Positions 43,869 through 55,600 of a stretch of 64,000 nucleotides of DNA are shown one piece after another. The translations under genes and the position numbers were made by a program. The notes under the pieces are model-generated. The model was not told the DNA's origin, did not search any database, and saw only the letters and a list, made by a program, of their open reading frames with translations. Source of the DNA: Pteria penguin (taxonomy: Eukaryota > Mollusca > Bivalvia > Pterioida > Pteriidae); contig CM068586.1 of NCBI GenBank assembly GCA_035048485.1, positions 50,881,667-50,945,666 on the forward strand, given 5' to 3'. Position 1 is the stretch's first letter, and the number at the start of each line of letters is the position of its first letter.

Positions 43869-44635
43869 TAATTTTTGATTTCCAAAAGCCAGATTTTTAC
43901 GCGTGGAGACTCATCATTTTTGCTTGTAGGCATACTCACTCGTGGAACTCATCGATATCAGAAAAGAGAAAAATATAGCTCTAAATACACATTTAGACGA
44001 ATAGTTATTAGGTAAGTAGAATATGCGGATTTACAAATAACTATGAATATTCCAACAAAGCTGAGAAATAGGTAAATTTTCATAAATTCGTAGAAACTAC
44101 CATAAACAGATTTCGCTTGTTCGTGACTTTTGTCACAATGTTTGTAAAAACTACAATGATTTATTGACTGAAAAGTTGACAATTATATCAGTATCGGTTT
44201 GTAGAAGAACATGGGCTATGAATATATATAAATACGTTAGTACAATTATCAAAATACCTGTTTGTACTCTTCGAAGCGAGCTTTTTGCCTCCATTTTGAA
44301 TTCGTGGATTCACCAATTTTAGCAACGTGATGCTACACAGTGTGTATGGGTGTGTTCCTTCTTTATTGTGGTTGATTTTGGTATACCGCTGTTTGGACCT
44401 AACGTGTTAACTGCCCCTTTCTTTTCTTTTCCAAGAATTCCAAACGTTCGGGCTTCAATTCATTATACGATGCAGGAAAACCTCTAACTCCGACTTCCAA
44501 TGGAAGGTTCCATGTTTGTCAATCATGTTGTTTGTATTCTGCAAATAAATTTTCTTATTGATATATTTCCTCTCGCCAGCTTCCCGTCATAGTGTCATCT
44601 ATGGGACTGTTGATGCCACTTCCACCAGCTTTGTG

Positions 44636-44775
44636 CCTGTTCATCTGTCTGCCTGTCTGTCCGTCCCTCTGTCTGCCCGTCCGTCCGTCTATCTGTTCGC
44701 CTGTCTGGCCGTCCGCCCGTCCGTCCGATTGCCTGTCCTTGTCTATCTGTTTGTCGTCTGTCCGTCCGTACGTAC
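44636..44775. repeat. (CTGT/CCGT)n microsatellite
   Basis: Tetranucleotide GTCTGTCC/GTCCGTCC run. Frames on both strands here are artefacts. Confidence 0.9.
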
Positions 44776-45558
44776 CCACCATATTGCCCGCACTAATCCT
44801 CCCTAACCATGTCAGGTACAAATGCTTTTGTGGTGATATATGAAAGGATGTGACTAGAAAATTCTTGCACATGGGATTTTAAACTGGGGTCTGATCACTA
44901 GAGTAGGGGAAAATGGGCAAGGTAAAAACAAAATCCGTACTTCTTCTTAGCAACGACAGATACGGAGGATTTCATATGAAAGGTCTGACCTGAAGTTATG
45001 GATTATAACTTGGGTCTGGCCCCTGTGGCCCCTGGAGTAGAGAAAATGGGCGGGTAAAAAAAATCATCCCCTCCCTTTACTAACGGTCTGAAGCATGTTT
45101 AATGAATTTTTTTCCATGGATTCTTTTTAAAATGTGTAAATCTCAAGGCGAATGGAGGCCGAGACGAGTGAGTATTAATTGTTGAAGAAGAATTCTTATA
45201 GGTCCCTGAACATGAGACAGGGAACGAAAGAGAGGAAGAGAAAGGGTCACGTGACGTTTAGTACAAAGTAGTATTTTATATACTACTTTATACATGTGAT
45301 TCCAGTAATATTTCAGGTACACATCTCATCGCTGTCAGGGTATTACTTGAGGAAAGGTTTTCAGACTGACATATGTTTCTTTTATGTATTAAACCTTCAG
45401 GATCCTTTGATGATCAACTTTCAAACACAGATAAACAGATGAAAAGAGGTCATCCGAAGAGGAGTGTTTAATTAATAAATAACAAGAAACACTCCATGTC
45501 CACAAAAATTTCGGTCACTTGGCCTCGATCAAAAGGAAACAGAAAATTAAAGAAGATG
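44776..45558. other. Intergenic, no gene recognised
   Basis: Contains a loose duplication (TCTGATCACTAGAGTAGGGG and GAGTAGAGAAAATGGGCG contexts near 44890 and 45040). Nothing else is seen. Confidence 0.45.
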
Positions 45559-45570
45559 AATATCAATGGG

Positions 45571-45741
45571 TTGGTTGGTTGATTGGTGTTTTACGTCGCT
45601 TTCAACAATATTTCAGTTATATCGCGACATGGAAGCAGGAGGTTACCAACCTCTTAAACATAGTGGCGCAACCCGGGAATCGAACCCGGATCGTCGGCGC
45701 CGCAAGCCAAGCGCTTAACCACTACACCACACCTGCCTCTT
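45571..45741 (-). mobile_element. tRNA-headed SINE, family B, with 12-bp target duplication
   Basis: AATATCAATGGG flanks it at 45559-45570 and 45742-45753. The A and B boxes on the minus strand are intact, and the tail on the plus strand is TTGGTTGGTTGATTGG. Confidence 0.93.
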
Positions 45742-46029
45742 AATATCAATGGGAAGAACAGTACTTTTAGTCAGCACAGTACATTGTACTACAGTATCTT
45801 CTCCTTGTTTCTAATTTCATCATTTATTCACTTATTTCTTATCTATTTATTTAATTTATTGATCTAATTATTCATTCATTCATTCATTCATTTCATTAAT
45901 TTATTATGGAATTTATTATTTATCTATTTATTCATTTTATCTTGTACTTTCATAAAATTTTGTCATGTATCAAAATAGAGATATTTAGCCTAATTAAACT
46001 GCAGAGTATCCGGTATGAATCGAACACTA

Positions 46030-46078
46030 AGCCTAAAAATAAATAAATGAATAAATAAATAAATAAATAAATAAATAA

Positions 46079-46125
<47 letters not shown>

Positions 46126-46141
46126 AATAAAATAAAATAAA
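46030..46141. repeat. (AATA)n microsatellite
   Basis: AAATAAAT run ending in AAATAAAATAAAA. Confidence 0.95.
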
Positions 46142-46502
46142 GAACAGAAGATTAATAAATAAACAAATACCAGATAATTATCCAGGAATGATGCAAGGTT
46201 TTACAAAAGAGGAGGGTGGTCACGAATCTGGAGGCAAATCAAAGAGAAAAGATTATTTAGATAATGACAAAGTTTTCAGTAAAACCGGGTAGATAAAATC
46301 TATCTTTCTCTTAGTCCAACATAAATATATCTTTCAAAAGGAACTAGTCGCGATGATAAGCAGAAATAAGTGAATACATCACTGAAAAGTCCAATACCAA
46401 TAGAAAAAATGCATGTTTCTTCTCTTCCACACGCGCAAACGGTTATGGTCAGACAACCCGGAAAAAAACTTCCTCGTTATAGTTCGAATAATATAAAATT
46501 CT

Positions 46503-46513
46503 AAAATGGCGGC
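46503..46513 (+). promoter_or_regulatory. YY1-type promoter element of INTS11
   Basis: AAAATGGCGGC, a perfect match to the animal YY1 core-promoter motif, lies 116 nt upstream of the INTS11 ATG. No TATA box is seen, as expected for a housekeeping promoter. Confidence 0.6.
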
Positions 46514-46628
46514 GCCCATCTAATGTTAAAATTTGTTTCAAACACTTTGGCTTAAATAGTGACACTCCTTTTCATGATGTGTAAATAAGTTAAGAATATT
46601 TGCTTTACATATTACATGTAGAAGGAAG

Positions 46629-49600
46629 ATGACAGCAGAGATACAGGTGACACCTCTCGGTAAGATAACAGTTATAATAAACCCTGAGGGAAAAACTAAA
46701 AGTGGCAAACATAAACTGAATTTTACAGTAGTATAAATTTCTGTTCTGGTACTGTAACAGTTTCCGGACTAAAGCAGTTTCCGGTCGTCTCGTTATTTGA
46801 GATACTTCCAACAACTATTTTTGCCTATTGTTCACCATATCACCAAAACTGTTCATATTCATATGCAAAAGTTTAGCTCGGTTTTGAAGAAATAAATATA
46901 ATTTCCACCTTATACTTTCTGTGTCTGTATTGTGTTGTTGTATTTCTCGCGTTGGGGAAGTGATGTCAGCCTACCGGAAAGCAAATCTAATTATTTGGCA
47001 AGTTAAGTTTGTGTAACATTTATCAAAATTCCTGTGACTGTTGATTTACTATTTACTCATTATTAATGTATGTCTATTTAACGATGATGTTAACATCCCA
47101 TACTGAGCCCCAATACTGCATTAACCGTCAAGACCGGAAACTGCTACAGTAAACAAAGAAAAATGATATCGAAATCTCGTGTGGAAAAGGGGCTCATTTG
47201 GACAAAAAGACACCTAAATGTGGATTTTTTTTTACATTTTTAATTATCTTTATAGTCAGTCATTATTTCTGCCAAATATCAAACATTTTCGCAGCGTAAA
47301 GAAATAGTTATCGATCAAAAACCCTGCAAAACGTCCGGAAACTGCTATAGCACCAGTATCTGTAACTGTAAGTTACAACACCAATTCTGGCATGTTATCA
47401 ACAGACGGAGGGAGTGTACGATCATTTAGTTGTGTGGGTGGATTGATGATACATACAAGCCTTCTACTTACAGACTAATTTCTGTTGAAATGGTTGGCTC
47501 ATACCTTCACCACCGTTTCTATTTCACAGTTCATATTTTGTGTGGGAAAACTTTGCCGATAGAAACTGGGTCATTGCATCCTAAAAATGGAGTGACAGAC
47601 ACAGATCACTTACCTTTTCGGCTAATTAAATCCCTAGCTATTCATATCAATCCATTTTCTTGTAAAAACTTCATGTATACTCGAATAAGTACATTTGATT
47701 CGATTGAAAAACACATACAAAAAAATAATAGGCTGTTTCTGGACTTAAAATTGGACAAGAACCCAGGACCTTCCATCCACCATGTGGATTTTCTACTTGC
47801 TAGGAAGAGGTTTCCATCTGTGGAAACTGATACAAACTCAACAAACCATTTAAGATCATGTAAGACCAGGTTACACAGGCAAGTAACTCGATCCTAAGGA
47901 CTTGGTGCAGCGCAAAAGCCTTCAATATAAAAGACGAGAAAAAAGCTATGATCAGCATGAACAAACCCTGAAACTTTTGCCTACTGCCTACAACTGAGAT
48001 AGTCCCCAGCCAACAGCGTATGATCATAACATATTTCTTTTTCACCTCAAACATGTTTTAAATGTCTAATGTTTCAACAAATATGAAAAATGACATGACA
48101 ATGTCCACATAGACGCACTCCATTCTGATAAAGTGTTTGTTAATTTAATTTCAGTACAACTAATCATTAAATGAAATTGGAGAATTATGTGTGTCTGCTG
48201 AGAAATATTTTGATTTTAATATTTCTTGATTTATATTCATAAACATATTTGCACTGTAATGTACTACATGATGATATACATGTTATTGTGTATTATTACT
48301 CATTTTCTGTCTTTTTTTTTTTTTTCTTTCAGGTGCAGGTCAAGGTGAGTTGATTTGTTGCTACATAGACTAAGACTACTAAGAGGGTGAAGGTCAAAAT
48401 AAATTTTTGTATAAAAAAAATGAATATACATGTATTTTCAATCTTTAGATAAGTTGAATTCAAAATTTTCTTAAGCATTTCGAAAACAGGAAAAAAAATA
48501 ACCCACAAAAAATGGGTTTCACGGTATGTGCAGGTCATGGTTGTTAATTCTATCAGTACAGTATAAAGTTATCTATGGAGTGGTTCCTTTGCTTGATAAA
48601 AACTTAAATCTTCCTAAATGAGTAACTTGTAATATCTTGGGCGAGTTGTATGGTGTTGCCAAATGAGCAGTAAAAATCATGATCCCATGTCACCGATGAT
48701 GTAAGCACATCACTGGTCCTTTAGTGCTACTAATGGATTCTTTTCTTAGATCAAAATTTCTATGCGGCACGTATGGCAGATGCCACCACCAGATAACAGA
48801 AGTAACTTTGATATAAAGTAAAACAAGAAATATTTAAACATATCTCCTCTGTGGTTCAAACCCTGACCTACTAAACTATCACCCTATGGAGCTAGAGCTC
48901 ATTAACATATCAGACCTACGAAGCTAATAGGCATACATGTAACATGAGATTACTCACTGCTTCCAGTGGATTCATTGCACACATGGAGATAACACTGGTT
49001 TTGGTGCACTTATTCATGACTAAGTTATTAGGAATGTATCTTATGCCATTCAGAGGATGGTCGAGCTTTTAGTTTCAATATTTTGTGTAAGATTTTATTG
49101 CACTAAGATATAAAGTACATGTACCTGTCCAATTAACAAATTTTTTAGGTTTCTTTTTTTATATTACTCTAACCAATCGAAAGTGGACTGTATAAAAATT
49201 CATTTTGATGTTATTGATGCATCATGTTAAAACCATGGTACATGTAAGCGAGAAGCGAGAAAAGGAGTGAAAAGCTTTGACAGTTTCAAACATTTTTTTT
49301 TTATGTTGATTTTGTGATTTTGTTTCAGATGTTGGGAGGAGCTGCATTTTATTGACCATCGGAGGCAAGAACATTATGCTGGATTGTGGCATGCACATGG
49401 GATACAATGACGAGGTAATAGAGAGTCAGAACCCTGAAGTACATCCAGTATTAGTGGTAGAAGATTCTGAACTCTAAGATTGATTGATTGATTGATTATT
49501 GTTTTATGTCACTCCACGATTATTTCACGTATATGTTGACGGCATCTGAAAATTTTACTTTAGCAATGGACCCACCTGTAGCAATGAGGAATCTTTTACG

Positions 49601-52600
49601 TGCCACGCCTACCATGACACTCCTACTGTGACACGGGACCTCAGTTTTTACTGTCTCATCCAAAAGACAGAACACTGATGTGCCCACTGCAGGAGTTGAA
49701 CCCACTCATCCACTGGGCCACACCGGCTTTAAACTCTAAGAGAAGGAGGGTAATAGTTTGTAAATGAATAAGGTAGTCGAAACAGAAATTGGTCTGCTTT
49801 AGATCTCATGTAATACTCAAATCTGCAGGTAGAAAGTTTGTTAAATTAAAAAAAAAATAGAATATTATAATGTGTAACAAAAATAGAGTGAATATTGGTA
49901 TTTGCACGAAGTCCTAGGTAGGCATATTTTCTAATATTCAGTCAATAACCAATAAAAATGTACCAATATATTTTTTTAAATTATAATTGCTGGTATTCTC
50001 GACTTGCGGAAATACGGGTTATCAATTGTGAATGAGTTACGTCCCCCTGACAGACAGTATCGAATTATGGCGGGATCGCCTCTATAAATAAATGCTTTTT
50101 GTTGTCATGTGCTGCACTATCACTTTGGTAAGGAATAAAAATGAAAAAGGTACATAAAGTTGACTGATAGAAGAGATCGGATGGCACTGGAAGTTAGTGG
50201 AAATGTATAAAGCATATAGACTTTTAATACACATGTAACAATGCTGAGTCTTTTTTTCTTTCATAAACAGCGACGCTTTCCAGATTTTACTTTCATCACT
50301 AAAGAGGGTGCTCTAACAGATCATCTGGATTGTGTCATAATAAGGTAAGAAGATCCTTTGGATGATAAACAGGCATCCATAAAGATGAACTTTTCCTTTG
50401 TTTTGAATATTTTGATAATTTTGTGTTGCCTACATCATCAGTCAGTTCATTTAGTACACTTCTGTTTTTCAAAGACAACACACGTTCCTAGTTCACTCTA
50501 GCAATAACTTTTGTCATAACAGGATTTTTTATTATTTTTTTTTTTAACATTTCAACAATTTTTCAATCAAATTGTAACCTGTAATCTATAGATAATATAC
50601 CTTCCAGTCCCACTGATAGCTTGTTGATGTTTTGTCTTTGGGATGAGATAGTAAGAACCAATATCCCTTGTCTTAGAAGACTTGCCTCGTAATAGATCTC
50701 TCACAGCTTCGAATAAGCCTGGTCCTTAAGTCTAAATATCTATACATTGCATGAAGCAAATACTGCTTCCACATAGATGCAATAATCATGACAAAATGAA
50801 AAAAAAGACATCAAACAATCGTCAAAATTAAAACCCTTCATACCTATGTTCATAATCATTATGTAAGTTACAACTGATCCTTACATAAGTAGACTCTTCT
50901 TCTTCTCTGTTTGTAGTCATTTCCATCTAGATCATTGTGGCGCCCTTCCCTACATGTCTGAGATGGTTGGATACGACGGACCCATCTACATGACTCATCC
51001 TACAAAAGCCATCTGTCCCATACTTCTGGTAAATTAGACGTCTGTCCTTGCATGCATAGTATGCATGCTAAGAACTAATGCCTCATTCACACTGAGAGTT
51101 TATAAAATGTGTGTAAGAACTGAGAGTTTATAAAATGTGTGTAAAATGTGTGTAAGAACTGAAACCAGATCAACAGATATGTATCATGTTCACAAAGAAA
51201 TAAACAATTAGTGCAAGTTAGAATCTTTATTAATGTGAATAAAACCTAAATTTAATTGAATGAGATTTGCATTGTGTTTACATGAATGAAAGTTCAATGT
51301 AAATTAGATTCATTCATAAATTCCTGTGAATGGAAGGAAGTACAATTCAAAATTAAATCTTGAAACTTGCACTTAAAGATACATATGGTCTCCTGTAGCG
51401 TCTACTATTGTGATTAAAGTAACATCGTAAATTTGTTTAGTACAGGATCTTTTGACTGCCCATCAGTATTAAATGCAGCTATCGCGTACAAATACGCTAC
51501 ATAACCCACGTTTTCTTTATCAGTTTTATTCATCTCTGTTGACCTCGGAAATATTCATTTGCATAATGTATGCATTTCACATGATACAAATTCTACTTCT
51601 CGCATGCTTTACATCATACTCATTATTTCTCTCTTTTCTTTTCCAAGTCACTTAGTGCAGAAGGCCGATTTCTTTTCTTTTTCTCTTTCTTTCTTATCTT
51701 CACCATTGTTGTTTTACTCCGTATGCAAATGAATAATTTTAAGGTCACGTGCGTATTCTCCGGTCTCATACGAACATAAGTAGGTTAAATTTGAGGGTCG
51801 TATTTCTAACTTGCTGCAGCAATAACTGTATAACCAAGGCTTATTAGGTTTGGGGGTCGCTGCAGTTTATTATCTTTTTGTAAGTAAAATAAGTTAGGAA
51901 TATATTTTATTGAAACTCTGATTTTATAAAATTAGACATTATGTATCTTTAAGGATACATTGCTAAAATATATATGTTCTTTTATCATGTATATGGTAAA
52001 TATATTACTAAAACAACAGTAAATGTGGTGCAGTGTCATTTTTTCCCATAATCCCTTTCTTTGTTACTGCGGGACTAACATTATGGTCGGCAAATGATCA
52101 CATTTCCCTTAGAATTTTTGACGTCATAATAAAAATTTATTGTCTTTGATGTCATATTGAGGGAACAGTTATCATTTTGCGAACCAAAATGTTAGTTCCA
52201 CAGTAACAGTGAAAGGGTCTGTTAACATCATGATGATGTCATTTTTCTCTAAATGTTGTCATTTCATAGCTTTATACAAAGGAGTCTACATAAGCCCCAG
52301 TAAATAATTTGTTTCTATGTTTTGTATCGAATTTCATTAGCAAAAATAAAAATATCTGTGTGAAGGCAATGCAAATTTAGTTTGCATTTGTTTAATCAAA
52401 AAAAGATTAATACTATGAGATGAATTATTGTTCATTCATAATATATGTGTACTTTTGAAGTATCATTAAAGTCATCAACAAAACAAACAAAATCTTAAGA
52501 GTATTAAGCTTCAATGTTGATATTTGTAGGAGGACTATAGGAAGATCACAGTAGAGCGGAAAGGGGAGGAGAACTTCTTTACATCTGCTATGATAAGGAC

Positions 52601-55600
52601 ATGTATGAAGAAAGTGATCGCTGTCAATCTGCACGAGACTAAACAAGTGAGTCAAAGCTGTCAGAAGTAGGGGTACTTGGCATACAGCGAGGCACTATAA
52701 AGTTCCCTAGCTGATAAAAGCAAAGCCGTGTGACTGCAGGCCTGGCATGGTTAAAGGTCATCAACTAGAATGCTCGGCAGCAAGCTTGCTGTTTTACATT
52801 TCATGAACATTGTCACTACATGAAGATAAAATATTTCAGAAAGTTGCCTTAAATAAGTGAACAAAATATTGATAACAAGGTATAGATGTAAGACTATATG
52901 TTTACTCTCTTTAACTTTTTGACAGGTAGATGAGGAGCTAGAGATTAAGGCATATTATGCCGGCCATGTTCTGGGGGCCGCCATGTTCCATATCAGAGTG
53001 GGACAGCAGTCTGTAGTCTACACAGTGAGTATGTTGACTGGTCTACATTCAAATCCCCCAAAAGTAACCATCATTCCACAAGTCATTTTGTCGCTGTAAC
53101 ATTTGTCTTTACTTTTTAAACTACATGTATTGTTTAGTAGGTGGTTAGCTGAATTGTCCCTATAATATGATTTGTGATGGGACAATTTCGTTATGAATAT
53201 AACACTGCTTAACTGTTAATAATCTGTTTCTTTTAAATGTCACAATAATATGAATTTTGATTGGTTGATTACAGGGGGATTATAACATGACTCCTGACCG
53301 ACACTTAGGGGCGGCATGGATAGACAAATGCTGTCCAGATCTCCTCATAACTGAGTCCACCTACGCTACAACCATACGAGATTCAAAACGTTGTAGAGAG
53401 CGAGATTTCCTGAAGAAAGTGCATGACTGTGTCGAGAAAGGTGGCAAGGTAAGAAGAGATTTATGTTTACCGGTAGCTATGACTGTGGTGTTTTCATTAA
53501 ATGAGTCAGAAAAAGGAGGTACTGATATTGTATCAAAAGACGACAATTCGATACCTGGATGATACATACAAATAGTTTGGGATTCCAATACCTTGAATTA
53601 CTAGCGTTATAAGAGTTATCTCCTTTTACGGTTTCATTGTATCATACATGTACACCTACAGGTATGATTGTGGCCAAATAAAGCACTTCAAGGTCAATGT
53701 AAGTCCATTGTAGATATCCCTCAGGACATTTAAAATATTATTTAAAAAAAAAAAGGTTTTCAATATATCAGGTTCAATACATCCAGTTAAGTTAACTACT
53801 GGTCATTTGTTTAATTAAGCGCCATAATTTTGATATGTATATTTTATTTTGTAGGTTCTGATCCCGGTATTTGCTTTGGGACGTGCTCAAGAACTATGTA
53901 TATTACTGGAGTCATATTGGGACAGAATGAATCTCAAAGTGCCGATCTATTTCTCCCTGGGTCTCACGGAGAAGGTAAAAGTCTCCATAGTTATCACAAT
54001 AGACCAGGGTCCGGCGCCATAAACTGAGAATATACTTAAGTCAAAAATTTCATTTTGATTTATTCCATTATCAAACGTTCAAATGAATTTTAATGCAGAA
54101 TGGTTTAATTCTATTTATTGGTGGAATAGAACTAAATAAAATCCAAATCCCATCTATTAATTCACTGATGAACAGAAGAATATGAATTTTTGACTGAAGT
54201 ATATTCTCAGTTTATGGCGATGGACCCAGAATTATTAATTGAATAGACTGTGGTTAGCCATTGTTTAGAGGGACCAAGGAATGTACAGTTTGATACAAAA
54301 GTATGCCTGAAACTATAAAACACTATTCGTAATAATACCAATGTATATGTTTTATTGTTTTATCAGGGTTCCTCATTAAGATACGGTGCCCTTTAGTAAT
54401 CACTCTCTCTGTTTGAGTGAATGTAGTTTGGTTCGAGGGTGATAGGTTCTGGTTTAAGCACCGCCAGATTGGTGATTTGTCTTTTTGGATGAGACAATAA
54501 ACGATGGTAGATGTTTTAGTGTACTATATCTTTTACTGATAACAGTGTTTTCATTGCATAATTTAAGTGCAATGCAATAGGCAGATAATATCACTGTAAA
54601 AATGAAATTATCTTATCATAAGAAAAAAGAATAACTTGTAAAGACAGAATTAATTGTACAGTAATATCATTGTGGATTTTATTCTAGAGTTCTCAGTTTT
54701 CGGTATATTTACCATTTCTGTTTTTAGGCCAACCATTACTACAAGTTATTTATCACATGGACTAGCCAAAAGATAAAGAAAACATTTGTTCAGAGGAATA
54801 TGTTTGAGTTCAAACACATCAAGGTAGGTCGTAAACACATCAAGGTAGGTCGTAAATACATGTACATCAAGGTAGGTCGTAAACATGTCATGATGTTTAT
54901 TGAATGCTTGATCAAGAAATTAATGTAATTATTTTTAAGAGTTATACTTAAAAAAAGACAAAAACCTGCACCATTACACATAGCACACACATGTATTGCA
55001 AAGTTTTCAGAGGTAATTTATACTTTATTTTTCGAGGTAAGACTCATTTGCTGAAAAATTTTCAGATTTGTTCCTCAACATTTTATTCATTTCTTTAAAA
55101 TCTTCAAACATAACTGTCAAATCACAAATGTAAATTTTTTTGGCAAATTTGTTTCAAGCCCGAGAATAAAGGTTCAGACTATATACGCATGTAGTGACAT
55201 GTCGGAGGAGAAATTTGTATACTGAGGAATACCAAAAATGACTTGGCCAATCCAATGTAATGTTACATTCAAATATTAAAGGAAAAATGACTTAGCCAAT
55301 CCAATGTGCCATTACATTCAAAAATCAAAAGATAGAATTATAAAAGAAAGATTCAGGAATCTTGAGTATTGGGCACAATATTTCCACCACAAGTCTGATG
55401 CACTGTAAGATTTTGTTTGTAGTGATGGACTATTTTTGTTTTTCAGCCCTTTGACCGAGCTTACATAGAGAATCCTGGTCCAATGGTCGTCTTCGCTACA
55501 CCTGGAATGCTACATGCTGGGTTGTCATTACAAATTTTTAAGAAATGGGCACCTTCAGAACAAAATATGGTAAAAAATTGATATAAATTCACCAGACACG

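Larger units (their letters stand above)
42192..44342. mobile_element. 2.15-kb DNA element with ~450-bp terminal inverted repeats (foldback type)
   Basis: The left arm, 42192 to about 42665, is mirrored by the right arm, about 43898 to 44342, at roughly 80-85 percent by eye. Shared stretches include GTAGCATCACG, GGTGAATCCACGAATT and CAACTTTTCAGTCAATAAAT. The ends are CACTG...CAGTG, flanked by TGTAT at 42187-42191 and 44343-44347. Inside are a lysine-rich open frame, a C2H2 zinc-finger exon on the other strand, and a family A SINE. The superfamily is not recognised. Confidence 0.8.

Noticed and set aside
47430..47897. 155-aa open frame in INTS11 intron 1, including [11 protein letters not shown], faintly like a 2A-type end
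   Set aside because: The key DxE part of that motif is absent, no retroelement domain is visible, and it lies in an intron. Kept only as an unexplained frame.
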